Shown here piece after piece: positions 1-13,500 of a DNA stretch of 64,000 nt. The stretch is from Cymbidium sinense (taxonomy: Eukaryota; Streptophyta; Magnoliopsida; Asparagales; Orchidaceae): assembly GCA_021442155.1 (NCBI GenBank), contig CM038221.1, positions 26,751,906 through 26,815,905 on the forward strand, in the 5' to 3' direction. How positions within the stretch are numbered: position 1 is the stretch's first letter; every line of letters begins with the position of its first letter. The notes beneath the pieces were generated by a model. That model saw only the letters and a list, made by a program, of their open reading frames with translations. It did not search any database and had not been told where the DNA came from. A program made the position numbers and the translations under genes.

Positions 1-70
1 ACAATGGAGACGGGATTCATGTAGCCGACCCCACCTAGTGGGATTTAAGGCTTGTTGTTGTTGGCCTTTT
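1..70 (+). mobile_element. 3' terminal fragment of an RTE-type LINE
   Basis: The first 70 bases match, almost base for base, the 3' end of the RTE reverse-transcriptase fragment at 39236-39303. Both share the block around 'attcatgtagccgacc', a 'tagtggga' motif, and a closing run of GTT/TTG triplets. Plant RTE elements end in short tandem repeats of this kind rather than poly(A). The rest of the copy lies upstream of the window or was lost by 5' truncation. Confidence 0.75.
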
Positions 71-177
71 CTTATTTTAAAATGAAATTAAAGTGTGAAT
101 TGTTAATATTATTATTAATGCCATGTTGTTTGCTTTAAAATATGTAGGCAACAATAATAAGGAGAAAGAAATTGTGA

Positions 178-309
178 GCACTTGAGACTGAAAATGATGA
201 TGATTTAAATGAAGTGGAGAATGATTTTACACCTTATGAAAGACCTAGCTATAATTTGGACACATTTATTGGCGATGAAGAAGATTTTGAGGATGAACTT
301 AAAGAATAA
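178..309 (+). other. Short acidic reading frame, unrecognised
   Basis: An open frame of 43 codons runs to a TAA at 307-309 and is rich in Asp and Glu (for example 'NDDDLNEVENDF' and 'GDEEDFEDELKE'). A stop precedes it directly, and a splice-acceptor-like 'tatgtag' lies near 147. Acidic tails of this sort occur at the C terminus of some plant hAT transposases, but no diagnostic motif is present. It could be chance or the last exon of a decayed transposon. Confidence 0.2.
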
Positions 310-1109
310 TCAATATTTGAGAATTATGATTGAGTGTGGATGATTAGTTTCTATTTTAACTCTCAAACTATCTACTTAATTTTTTATATATTTGCGACTT
401 TGTGGTGGCTTAATATTAAATATTTTATTGCTGGAAGCCTGATATTGAAATTAAATAATTATAAGTTTTAGTTTCTATTTTTGTTAATGGTAAGCTTCTA
501 TTTATTTTTAAAATCATATTTATAAATTATAAAATAAAGAAATAAAAAATTACAGGGCATACGGCCCTGCGCCCTTGGGGTTAGTCCTTACCCCATGGCA
601 CAAATAAAAAGACCTACCCTGAGCTCACATCTTTTAGAAGATTGCACTAGAGAATCGAAACACTTTAGCTTTGATCATAATTTTGATTGCATTTTGTTAC
701 AAACCACTTGACAAAGGGCTTGTATAATAACAGTTTATTTGTGATACTATTTTGCGACAAAATTATCAGGCTAGATGACGCATGCTACTTTTCTAGTTGC
801 ATGAAACTTTTTAAAGTGATCATATAGATACCTTTGACATTGCTTTTTTATAAGCTTATGTTATTCTGAATTTGTCATTTTTAGCAAAATGTTGTAGAGG
901 AAGGATGATTGGTTTTGGCTTGAGGTGGTTGCTTGTTATTTAAAACTTTTAAATTTTGTGAATTTTTTAGATTTGCATTTTTATTAAGACTTGAGGTGAA
1001 GTAATTTACTTTGAGATTTAAGAGCATTTTGGTATTAATAGTCCCCTTAGTTGAGATTTTCTTTTAACATATTCATCATTAGGGTATTCTACATTATTGA
1101 ACTTTTTTA
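310..1109. other. AT-rich non-coding stretch
   Basis: No conserved coding segment is recognisable. The only GC-rich island is a short stretch near 555-600 that includes 'acggccctgcgcccttgggg'. It may be intronic if the missing VPS52 5' exons lie upstream. Confidence 0.5.
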
Positions 1110-2390
1110 CGTAAACTTTATTGACTTTGTCTGCTTGCTTGAATACAGAGGATTTAGTTCATGATTTACATATCATTTTAGTTAATTTGGATATTTTTTT
1201 TATTACATATCCTATCGGCTCTACCCTCACATGTAGATGATTGAGTTTATCTAACAGTTGAACTTATGGATTGATGTCTAGGCTAGGTAGCATTGAGAGT
1301 TTGCACTTCAAAAATAAAATTTATTTATTAAAGTCTTTAATGCAAATATAAAATAAAATTTTAAGCATATTTGTAATCAAGCATTTAATTCACAGTCCAT
1401 GATGATATGACTTTGTTGAATTAAATCGTGAGAAAATTTGAAATTATTCTTTGACCGTAACTATTTTGACCTTGTTGCATGAATGTTTGTTGTGGAACAT
1501 AAGCCTTGCCAACTTCAATTATTTGGAACATGGAGAATCCTACTTGGATTGTCAGATTTATGACCTTGCTCTCTAGGTGAAGCGGTTCATTAAAGCACAT
1601 GAGTATATATAGAGTTTGAGCTTGAATTTTAAAAAAGAGTTCAAATTTTCAAAATTATACCAAGTTCTTAAAAAAAAAAAAAGGTTGCATGCTTTTAGGG
1701 ATGTGAAAATTTGAGTTCATCTTGCGTCCATACAACACATCATTTTTTGATTTATGTTTAGGCATTTAGCATGTTTATCAAAGCTCATGTAGACATTTTA
1801 TTTTGGCAAATTGATTTGTTGTTTGGAGGTTGCACGTGTTTTTTGAAATGATTGCAGTATTTTCAAAGCATTTTATTTGAGTTTAAAATTGCTCATGATA
1901 TTTGTATAGAACTTAAAATTATTTTGATTTATTTGTTTGCATGACTTTTGTCCTTAAGATGCTTGCAAACTTTGTTTTTTTTTTGAGCTTTTAAAGATCA
2001 CGTTCTATCTATCTGTTTGTTTGTGTTTCAAATTCGATTGTGAATGTTTGTAATTGAGATTCTTATTGTACTATTAAATCAAATCATTCTGTAGCTTGAT
2101 TTAGTTTTTTAGCTTGTTGAGTTTTGAATGTTTGATGAGATCCTATTTATATTCTTTGGCAAGCTGTAGCTCTAGTCTAGTTTTGTGTTCTATTTGGACC
2201 TTTTTAGTTTGTCTGATGCAACAAATATTGCTCTCGAAGTGTTCATTTGTTTGGGCAAAATTTTACTCATTTAATCTTTATTATATTTTACTCATTTTTA
2301 TTTTATTTTATTTGTTCTCTATCAATATAAATTTTGACAGCATTTTGATGGTTCCTTGCATAGAGGTCAATGGGGAGTGTCAGGCCTACC
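1110..2390 (+). repeat. LTR-like dispersed repeat, copy A
   Basis: Segments here resemble 31740-32030 in the same order. The blocks are 'cttgcttgaatacagaggat', a 'gatttacatatcatt' segment, a 'tctaccctcacatgtagat' segment, 'agttgaactta', and a distal 'tatcaatataaattttgaca'. The last block looks like the polyadenylation end of many plant LTRs. The similarity is patchy and judged by eye. Long open frames here are low-complexity T-rich artefacts. Confidence 0.35.
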
Positions 2391-2720
2391 ACCCATATTT
2401 TAAAAAACATGCATAGCCAATGTGTACTGTGATTGGAGATCTTCAAATCTATCATGCCTAAAAAATATTAATAGATCTTCAACATATGCACAAAAATATA
2501 CAGAGCATAATGAATTCCCCATTTTGTCATAACAACATGCAGAAGTATATATGTAGCAGCGTGATTCTTTCTTGTATTTTAACTTTGTGTGCAAGAATAC
2601 CAACAAAAAAATTGATGAAGAGACAATGAGATTTCGACAGGAGGAATGCATACTTTATCAATGTTTTGCTTCTTTTATTCTTAATCTTTTCTTTTCCCCT
2701 TAAGTATTTTTTGATTTTCT

Positions 2721-2722
<2 letters not shown>

Positions 2723-2785
<63 letters not shown>

Positions 2786-2965
2786 GTGATAGAGAGTGGG
2801 AAGATGTGTGGTTGACTAGAGAGGGAGAGGATGGAGAATTAGAGAGAGAGAGAGAGAGAGAGAAACTTAGAGAAATAAAGAGGTGACAGAGAGAAGGTTA
2901 GAGATAGATAGGGATAGAAAAAGAGAGGCAATGAGAGAGAGGGTGAGGGAGAGAGAGAGAGTTAT
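2723..2965. repeat. (TA)n-(GA)n compound microsatellite
   Basis: About 30 bases of alternating TA pass directly into about 30 bases of GA, followed by roughly 180 bases of interrupted GAGA-rich sequence. Confidence 0.95.
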
Positions 2966-4196
2966 CAAGAGGAAAAGAGTGAAGAGATAGAAGGAGAATG
3001 AAGGGTAGAGAGAGGGTTACTTGATTGTGGAATTTGTGTAGAATTTAATACAATTTTTGTTGAATTATAAAAATGACAACATTAAATTGTACAATCTTAG
3101 ATCTTGTTTTTTCTTTGTTCTCTCTTAATTTTGGATTCAATAAATTCATACATGGGCATATTTAATTTAAACTTGAAACTTTCACCGACTCTTCTTTTCC
3201 TTAGCTTGTTACTGGTCTCAGTAGTCTTATTACCTTCGACATGTAGGTCCTGCCTTAACTTCCCACTTTTTTTGCAAATTGAGGGTCTCAATTATTAAGG
3301 TAAGAGCGAGAGGGGACTGATCGTTGACCTTTTATGCATCCCTTAGTTTAATGCTCTGCAAGTTCTCATTTCTTGTGTATGGCAAAATTTAGTTCTTGTT
3401 TCTCACGTGATTGAATTTCTTGATTTTTCTTTTTTTTTGTGGGGCAGATTGACAACATGGATGTCCGTTCTACTTAGTTTCATCATTTTAGATTTTTTAA
3501 CGAGGTTTGTTTTGTGAGAAGGGTGACTGTTGAATATGCTTGATGCATTTTTGAGCTGCATGTATGCGATATTGTATCTGTCATTTATTATTTTTGTCGC
3601 ATTTGATTAAATCGACTGTGCAGCAGATACAGAGGTCAACAATAGGATTATCGGTAATATGTCAGAGAAACAGGTTGAAACAGTGTTTGTTCATGAGCTA
3701 TGCTATTTTAGGGATTGCTAGAAAGGATACCGTTATTCTGGAATCAAGGCCAAATGGTTATGATGGTTGTAAAAGCAGCAGCTGCTGTTGCTGATGGTGT
3801 CAGCAGCTTTTAAAGTCTTTCCACCCATCATTACTGTGATGGCATTACCAGTTAATTGTATGAGATCTAGATTGATAGTGAATAATTGATGAGTATTTCG
3901 GATTGAAATGTTCATTCAATAAACCAAAAATATGCTTGTAAACTAAGGGCTTGCTTTATATTAGAAATACTTCTTTTTTACTTTTTGCTACCTTAATAGA
4001 TTCAGTTATCATTTGGCTAGCTTTGCTATTGTAAGGAGAATTATTTTTTGATGTGTAATGAATTATCTTTTTACCAAACTGTTTGTTGTCTCTGTTGTTT
4101 TTTATGTTGGATGTTCATCGCCTCTGGTTTTAGTAATCAGCCACAGCTGAGATAAATATCAACCAAGATTTTAAATGTGTATATTGGATCTAGCAG
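2966..4196. other. Probable VPS52 intron sequence, no gene seen
   Basis: This runs up to the splice acceptor 'tctagcag' before the first recognised VPS52 exon. Short open frames here resemble nothing known. I looked for the VPS52 segment that should precede residue 'VNDEYL' and did not find it, so the upstream intron is at least 4 kb or the 5' exons are absent. Confidence 0.5.
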
Positions 4197-4340
4197 GTAA
4201 ATGACGAATACCTAAGAACCCTTGAGATACTAAGCAAGAAGCTCAAATTTGTTGAAGACAATTCCATGATCAAGGCGTCGAAAGCCCTAGAAGATGTTCA
4301 ACCTGAACTTGAAAGACTCCGACAAAAGGCAGTCTCAAAG
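4197..4340 (+). CDS. VPS52: VPS52 exon a
   Basis: Forty-eight in-frame codons beginning 'VNDEYLRTLEILSKK' and ending 'LERLRQKAVSK'. The acceptor is 'tctagcag' and the donor 'gtaatg'. This is the first VPS52 exon visible in the window. Confidence 0.93.
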
Positions 4341-7300
4341 GTAATGAAGTAGTTCCATATGGACATTGTATTCTTTTCCTAGATTTTAAAAGGGAAGTTT
4401 TCTAATTGTCTGCATGACAGGCTGTTTAATTATATGGTTGAATTCAGTTCATGTTTTCTTTCAGATGCGTGCTACTGTTTATTTTCTACCATCATGTTAT
4501 AATATGTGGTATGGCTTGCACAGATAATATTATCTGTACATTTTTTCTTAGATCATTACCTCTTAAATTGGTTGCTTCGTGGGTTGAATAACTGTGAGTT
4601 AATTGGAGGCACTTGGCATTTTCAAATTGGAATAACCTGCATAGTTTATCGTTCTTAAATGTTCTCAATTAGTCATATTTATCATCTTGCTTCGTTAGGT
4701 TTTTTAGTAACCTGTGGGAATGACGTCCTGCAGCTCTCTGGCTTCTGTTTTAATTGTGTTTAACATAATGATGCAATCATCTATAGCCTGATAATTATGA
4801 AAAGGTTACTCGTTTGCAGAAAGATTTGGTGCTTCATGGCAATGAAAATAGATTGTTTACATGTGGATTCATCCTTTCAGATTTGACATTTTAACCCCTT
4901 GTTATTTATTTAGCAATGGGCCTTATCATGACCTGACCTGGGGTTTAGAATTATCAAGGCAGACATTGTACTGGAGAGGCTTGGTTGATGTCAAACTTTA
5001 AATAATGAAAATTTTGAAGTTTTGGAAACGGCAACAAATCTCTACAAAATGATTCAAAACTATTAGAATAGTCACCAAAGAAATTTGGAATTAAGTTTGC
5101 TGATTTAAATCTTTTAATGAGATCAATACATTTTAAAACCTAAAACAAAATTCTAACAACAAAGCTGTTCTATTTGGTTATAACAGACAATAGAAAGTAA
5201 TTGAATAAAAGTAACCATTTACTGTCAAATCCCTATTATCAAGTATGATGCTCTTGCTGGTACTGGCATGGTTCATTCTTCTTTTGTCCTCGTTGGAAAT
5301 TCTTGAATTTCTGAACCCATGAACACTGTTCCAAATTTGGACGAGAAAACTCCAGCCAACCTGTAGTGCATCTGGTTCAATCAGATAGTTATCTATCTAA
5401 GATTTAAGAATTTAAGAGGAATTATTTGATTGAATAACAAAGAACCTGAAGTGGGTTGATTCTTGGTTCAAAAAGAGATCAATGTTTCGATTTCCTACTT
5501 TGTTGCTTCTATAGTAACAGCCAAAGAAACCCCCAAACAGTAAAAAGTTAATGGAAAATAATGCTAAAACATGTTAGAAGTAAGGAAACAAAGATGACTG
5601 TTGAATTCTTTACTTTTCTGCTATTCTCGTGCTTTGGAATTGGCCTTCTCGAGAGACAGGCACTCCAAAAGATGATGTAAAATCTTCTTTGATTTGAGAA
5701 GGTGAAGGCCTTATTCAAAGAAGCTCAATTCTAACAAATTCTTGCAGCCATATTACTGGGAATCCAATTATAATAAAACTCTTGAAATCTCTGCATAGAC
5801 CAGTCCATGTTCGGTCCTGGTGCAGCCAATTTTTGGAAATTGCTTAAATCTTAAGGTAATCTAAGAGTGTGGTTTACTGGGTGGATTGTGGCTGAGTGGC
5901 TCTTGATGTTGGGAGTTTAAGAGAGGAGAAAGAGAGGGAGAAAGTAAAGAGTATAATCTCATACACACAAAAAAAAAAAAAATACAAGAAGATTTATGTG
6001 GTTCAAGGTCTTGCCTACGTCCACGGCCGCATTAGAATCTCACTATATTTCTCTCTTACAATAAGCTTAGGAGAAGATAACAAATTTTGGGATGCCTCCT
6101 CCCATAGATTTCCTCCCCTTTTATAGGATAAGATGAAGGTGGTAGGTTTAGAGGAGAAATGATTTTAATTGACCATCAAGCTATTAATTTTGAATTTCAA
6201 GTATGAAACAATTTAATTTTGGTAGCTAACTAACTTTGACAAAAAAGAAAAAATGTGGAATTTGACTCCACATTTAACAATCTCCCACTTATGTTTGAAC
6301 ATTTCTCTTAATATGTTCTGTCATGTAGATCCACCAATGCTCCTAGTGCGGCGCCTCCATCATCATGATTTATGGAGGCCAATTGAGGTCATGCATAACC
6401 TCAGTTTTGAGATGATTACTACCTTGGTCAACATATCTGCAGGATTCTTTGTTCTATGAATCTTCTCCAGTTGTAGAGTTCTATCATCAATTAGTCATCT
6501 GATGTGATGATATCGTAGCTGTATGTGTTTTTTCCTTTTTTTCCTTGCATGAAAAATTGGATTCTTTGCTAGGTGGATTGTGCTATGACTGTCACTGAAG
6601 AGAGTGTTACTAATTTATTCTTTTTCTAATTCTTGTAGAAAATTTTTAGTCATATCATCTCTTTGTCTGTTTCTAAAACTGTCATTTACTCGGCTTCAGT
6701 GGTTGATAGCGAGACACTCTTTTGCAGTTTAGACATCCAACTAATTGTAATTCCTCTAAGTGTGAACATATAACCTGATGTGCTCTTGTGATCATCTAAA
6801 TCTCCTCCTAGGTTAACATCTGAGTATTCCTGTAGAATTAGTTCATTCTTTCTAAAGTAAAGAGAGCTACATTTGAAGTATCTTTTAAGTATCTTAAGAT
6901 CCACTTCATGGCTTCCCAATACTTCTCTCTTAGGTTAAACATAAATCTGCTTACAATTTTCATTGCATGAGCTATATCTAGTCTAGTACATACCATAATA
7001 TACATTAAATTGTCAATTACCAATATATATGGTACTTTCTTCATGCGCTCCCGCTCTTCATCAGATTTTGGTGGTTGCTCTTTAGATAGACTGAAATGAC
7101 TATCCAAGGGAGTCTCTTTTGGTTTTGTACTCTGAACATTGAATCGATTCAGAACCTTCTGGATATATTTCTCTTGGGATAACTCCAAAGCCCCTTTAGA
7201 TTTATCCCGAGTAATCATCATGCCAAGGATTTACTTTGCTACTCCCAACTATTTCATTTCAAACTCCTTTGATAGAATCTTCTTTAACTTATTAATTTCT

Positions 7301-10300
7301 ATTATGCTTGCTCCTGCAACAAACATATCATCAACATAAAACAACCAAATAATGTAAGATTTGTTTAACATCTTGATAAAGTAGCAGTGATCCATCTCAC
7401 ATCTAGTGAACCCATTCTTGCACATGAAGTCTTTAAACTTTTTGTACTATTTTCATGGTGCTTAATTCAGCCCATATAAGTTTTTTTGAAGCTTGCATAC
7501 TAAATTTTTTTTTCTTGGAATAATAAATCCTTCTGGTTGTTCTATATAGATCTCTTCCTCGAGATCTCCATGAAGAAAAATAGTTTTACATCTAGTTGTT
7601 TCAAATATAAGTCTTTAGCAGTAATACTTAAGATCAATCTGATGTTAGTCATCTTTACCACTAGTGAGAACACCTCTATGTAATTGTTCCCGCGTAGTTG
7701 CTGAAATTTTTTGACCATCAATCTAGCTTTTTATCTTTTGCTCCCATCAGACTCTTCTTTCAGTTTATACACCCACTTATTCTGCAATACTTTTTTGTCT
7801 TTGGGTAATAGGTCTAATGTCCAAGTTCTGTTCTTCTCCAGAGAGTTCATCTATTCTTTCATGGCTTTCTCCTATTGGATTGAATCTTTCGCCTACAATG
7901 CTTCCAAGTAGTGCTCTAGCTCTCCATTATCTGTCAATAATAGATATTATAAAGATGGAGAATACTTTTGCATGGGCCTGGATTGTTTAGTAGATCTCCT
8001 CAATGTCATAGGAGTAAATGGCCCTTGAATCTCTTCTATAGAAATTTTTGTATCAATAATAAGACCTTTTGAGTTTTTATCAGTATTATCAATACTAATA
8101 TCATCAAGGATGACTTCTTCATGCTTCATAGTTATTTTTAATTCATCCTTATACAACTTGTGTTCATCAAATGTTACATCTTTAGCTCTTATGAATTTTT
8201 TATTTTAGTCATCCCAAAATCGGTAACCAAAATAGTCTGAGCCATATCCAATGAAATAATACTTATTTGCTTTTGCATCAAACTTATCTCTGGATTCAAA
8301 ATCAATATGCACATATGAAATACAACTAAAAACTTTTAAGTATGAAAGTCATACCTCTTTTCCACTCCACTTTTCCTCATGGATTTTGAAACCTAATGGA
8401 ATTGATGGTTCTCTATTGATTAAGTAGACTACTGTATTGATTGCATCTGCTCAAAATGTCTCAGGCAAGCCAGAATGAAATCTCATACTCCCAGCACGCT
8501 CATTTAGATTTTTATTAATTCTTTCGGCAATGTCATTTTGTTCTGGCATTCTTGGAACAGTTTTTAACATATGAATTCCGTGTTCTGAGCAATAGACTTT
8601 AAATTCATTATTATCGTACTCGCCACCATTATCGGATTTCAAACATTTGACTTTCAGTCCTATTTGAATTTCCACTTATACCTTTCACTTCTTGGAAGTA
8701 ACAAATACATCAGATTTATTTTTCAAAAAATAAACACATACTTTCCTTGTTGAATCATCAATGAATGTGACGTAGTACAATGAACCACCAAGGTTTGAAT
8801 CGGAGCTGGTTCCAGACATCAGAGTGTACTAATTCAAGCTTCTCAGATTTAGAAGTCCTTTGGTTTTTCAAAAAGTGACTTTTTTTCTGCTTACCAAGAA
8901 CACAATTCTCACACAGCTCTAAGTTCACTGACTTTAGATCTGAAAGTTTTCCTTTGATGTCATGATCTTCATTTTCTTCTCGTTCATGTGTCTAAGTCTT
9001 TGATGCCATAATACTGAGTTTCCACTATCAACAACTGCCAAGTCTTTACCTTCTGAGATCATGTACAATGTTCTTATCTTTTTGCCTCTAGTCAAGACCA
9101 ATGTTCCTTTAGATACTTTCCACGAACCACCACCAAACACTGTGGTGTATCCACAATTATCAATTTGGCTCATTGATATCAAATTTTTCTCTGGAATATG
9201 TCTTACCTCATATAAGACTCACTTTCCTCTATTTCCAGTTTGATTTGGACTTCTCCCTTTCCGATAATCTCCAACGGCTCATCATCCGCATGATAGACTC
9301 ACTTTCCTTCATTTCCTGTTATATAGCAATTTACGACAAGAGGTAGAATCTAGAATGAAATGAGGAACCTGAGTCAAGAATCCAAGAATCAATGAGACTC
9401 TCAACACAACATACTAGTGCTTCAGAGTCATCTTCAATTATCGAGTTTATGGAATCCTCATTTTGTTGATGATTCTTTGGACTTTCCTCAGACTTTGGCC
9501 TTTTTTAATTCTGTCTTCTACTATGGCACTTCCTTTTACTCTCAATGCTAAGAGTAAAATCTAAGATAGAACATTCTCCAGACTATTTTCTATAAATATC
9601 CTCATTTAGAATCAGGTCTTGGACGTCATTTAGTTTTACTATAGTGCTACCCGATGAACTAAATTACTACCGCTGCACCAACTCTAGTATACAACAAAAT
9701 CAGTGCTTTGATCTCATCATCGAATGCAATATCTTCGAAGCTCGATTGAGTCGTAATTACATTGAACTCGTTGATGTCGTCAGCAACAAATGCACCTTCT
9801 TCTATTTTTAAATTAAATAAATGACGCATTAAAAATACTTTATTTGATGCTGATAACTTCTCATATATGTTGCATAGAGCTTTCATCAAATTGGTCATCG
9901 TCTTCTCCTTAATAATGTTGAAAATAATATTTCTCACCAACGTCAAGTGAATCATACCTAGTGTCTAGCGATCTAGTAACTCCCACTCTTCTTGGCTTAT
10001 CTTCTCTGGTTTCTAACCCAGAAGAGGTTTATGTAGCTTCTTCTGGTACAGATAATCCTTTATTTGCATATTCCAGAAACTGAAGTTCTTGCAATCAACT
10101 TATCAATTCGAATCTTCGCCTCATTAGCCATCTCTTTCTCTTTTTAGGAAGACCTCACTTCGATACTAGTTGTTGAGAGTTTTAGAGAGAAGAAAGAGAC
10201 GGAGAGAAGTAAAGAGCACAATCACACACACACAGAAAAAAAGAACACAAGAAGATTTACGTGGTTCGGCATCTTGTCTACGTCCACGGCTGCACTAAGA

Positions 10301-10515
10301 TTTCATTATATTTTACTCTTCAAATGAGCTTAGAAGAAAATACAAATTTTGGGATGCCTATTCTCATGGATTTCCTTCTCTTTTATAGGCTAAGATGAAT
10401 GTGGTAAGTTTGGAGAAGAAATAATTTTAATTGATTATCAAGCCACCAATTTTGAATTTCAAGTGTAAAATAATTCAATTTTGGTGGTTACCTAATTGTA
10501 ACCAATTTTAATATA

Positions 10516-10564
<49 letters not shown>

Positions 10565-13500
10565 AACAGAGTTGAAAATGACCATATAAAAGGATATCTA
10601 AAACATCCAATTATGCAATAATGACAATCTTATCTTTCTATATCATTTTATATATTACATTCATAATGAGAGTCACTATTAAAAAGATGTGCAATTTAAT
10701 GCACTTCAATATCGATATCTTTTTTCATAACAATTTTTTTTATGTGCACGAGTTTCTTAGTGTCTTCAATTAGTACCATAAGGAGGTAAACTTTTTTAGT
10801 TAAAATGCATAGACAAGCATTCTATATATATTTTATTTCATTCACATTTTACATGTCATTCAATGTATTACTAAAATAAATATGATGTAAGAAGATTACT
10901 CAATTTTATAAACTAACTTAGAGCAGTTATTGCAATATGACAATAATTATTTCATGGAGATAAATCATTATTGCATTTGCAATACTTTTAACTAAGTATA
11001 TATCAATAACAATCAATGCAAGTGATTTTGAAGAAAACAAAACTCATTACTATGATTTAGAAATAAAAGTACCCACCTCAACTTGAAGTTTGATCTCACT
11101 CCATTCATTTGTTCTTAATCAACAACATAATTATAAATATATGTAATATATTTGTTGTAATTAACTTATATAAAGATTTACTTTTATGTTTAATATTTTT
11201 ATTTATTATATTCTTCTCTCTTGAGTCCTGGTCTTATTTTATTTTACTTAATGAGACTAAATTATTGTTTAGCTAATTGTTATAATTAAAATACTTATTT
11301 CTTTCATGAAACATCTACATTTTTCTATAATTGTATGAATAATCATAATATTCAATACTTTATAATATGATTATAACCCTTACTTTTTCAAAACTATATA
11401 ATCTTTTGCTCTTAAGAGGTAATTTTATTTTCTCTTCAAATTTATAAATTAAATTTCATTGACAAGTCTTAGATATCTTTAATTTATAATTACAATATAA
11501 AATTATAAACAAATTTTTAACTTTTAGATTTCAAATTTATCCATGTTATAATATTATATTTTGAAATACCATTTACATATTTTAAATCTAATTAAAAATA
11601 TAGAGATATAAAGCTCAAATTTAAAATTTATCCTAATATTTTTTTTGTCTCTCTTAATTAATAACCTTGTTTTAATTTTACTAAGAAAAATAGCATAAAT
11701 CATTTAATATCATATTAACTTTCAAGTTGTTTTATGTAAAATTATTAAATAATATCTATCACTTAAATATTATTCATCTTTCATAAAATTCATAATTTTT
11801 TAATTGTATCTATTTATATCAAATCTCCCATTCCACATAAATAAAAATTTTAGCCATGCTAATATGAACCGTAGCCTAAAAACTTATCATTGATCACCAT
11901 TATATCTAATTTCTCAAATCTAATGTTTCCATGAAACAAACAAAAGAGAAATAAATTTATATTAAATTTAGGTTAACTTTCAACATATAAGAAAAACAGT
12001 AGTTTTCAATTTCCCCAAACCTTAAATCAGCATTCCTTCTGTGCTCGTAGTTTCTTCTGAAGACTTCATTGACTGCTACTGTTGTTGTCTCCACACACAA
12101 GTTCATCATTGACCACACATACTTTACCTATTGTTCTAATTTGTGAAGTCCTGTCTTTTGCTCAGTTCGACACGTGATGTACATGCACAGCCTACTAACC
12201 TCACTTGTAATCCCTCCCCTGTCACACTTGGGCTCCCCATATCCTGCATTCGTTCCTTTTCACTTATCATTTATTATTTGAATATTTATTTTGATATTTC
12301 TTCTTATTTTTATTTAATGTTTTATTTTTTTCTTTTTTATTTATTTATTTTTGTTCTATATGTGAATATGTTTAAAAGATGGAGAATATTATTTTTATTT
12401 TTTGGTATTTTTGAAGGAGAAATAAATTTCTTTTTTTGTGTTTGTTCATTGAGAGATGCTATTCCTAATAATGAAGAGGGCAGAATAAAAAGGGAATCTG
12501 GACAAAAATTCATTATTTCCAAAACTTCTTACTGTTACATCCACAACTAGTGTTACCAAAGAAAACATGGCCATCTTAGTTTTTTTTTTCTTCATTGCAA
12601 TGAATTAAATGCATATTCACTACAAATAAAAGTAATTAAAGCTAGTGTTCCCAAAGAAAACATGGCCATCTTAGTTTTTTTTCTCTTCATTGCAATGAAC
12701 TAAATGCATATTCACCACCAATAGAAATAATTGAAGCTACTGTTGTACCTTCATTTGAAAATGAAGAATTTAATATTTTTAAAATTTGATTCAAGTGAAG
12801 GAAACCCTTTATCTAAAATAACTCATTCATAACACCTTTTAAAGGATTATGTGGTATAATTGGATTGAATAAGCCCTTATGGAATTGATTCTCAGCCGCT
12901 TATAAATCTTTGGGTTCTATCTTTTTCAATGTTTGTTTGATTACTCCTTTATCTGCAAAGGTAGTGTCGGCATTTGGTTCAACAAAAATTATTTCTCCTA
13001 ACCTATCAATACTCATTGTAACTTTGATAGTTATAGGAGATGTAAAGATTGATATAATAGCTTTTATATGATTCATAAACATATGAAGTAGAAGATATTT
13101 TAACCATTTATATATATGTAGTAGAAATAAGATTGTCTAAGGTTGATGCAAATGGTTAAAATATCTTCTACTTCATATGTTTATCAAATGGGAATATTCC
13201 AATCTATGAAATATATTATTAGAAAGAATTTTTATTTCTGTGAAAGAAATGAATATTATATGGATACTGTTGTCTTTATCTTTCATTTCTTCTGTTGGAA
13301 TCTCCTGCAGTTCAATGTAGAGAAGGCTTTCTTGCATGGAGATATAATGGAGGTGTTCATGGAGCACTTACCTACTTTTAACAAAAAAAAAAAAAAAGTG
13401 GCTGTGAATTGTGTAGACTATAGAAAATAATATATAACTTGAAGCAATTTCATAAAGTATGGTTGGAGAGACTCACAATTGTCATGTTAGCGATAAGGTA

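Larger units (their letters stand above)
5907..10502 (-). mobile_element. Ty1/copia LTR retrotransposon, degenerate, in VPS52 intron
   Basis: Two direct repeats of about 0.33-0.37 kb flank a minus-strand internal region with domain order gag, protease, integrase, reverse transcriptase, RNase H, which is diagnostic of copia. A polypurine tract adjoins the 3' LTR, and a diverged initiator-Met-tRNA primer-binding site adjoins the 5' LTR. The coding region is broken into many frames with stops, so the copy cannot be autonomous. The LTRs agree at roughly four fifths of positions by eye, so the insertion is old. It sits antisense in a 10.5-kb VPS52 intron. No clear target-site duplication is visible because the outer end of the right LTR is missing. 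Confidence 0.93.

Noticed and set aside
2114..2416. 100-codon hydrophobic frame
   Set aside because: T-rich DNA gives Phe/Leu/Ile-rich frames by chance. The region also overlaps an LTR-like repeat.
12143..12550. 135-codon hydrophobic frame
   Set aside because: Driven by poly-T tracts, with no recognisable membrane-protein family and no support as an exon.
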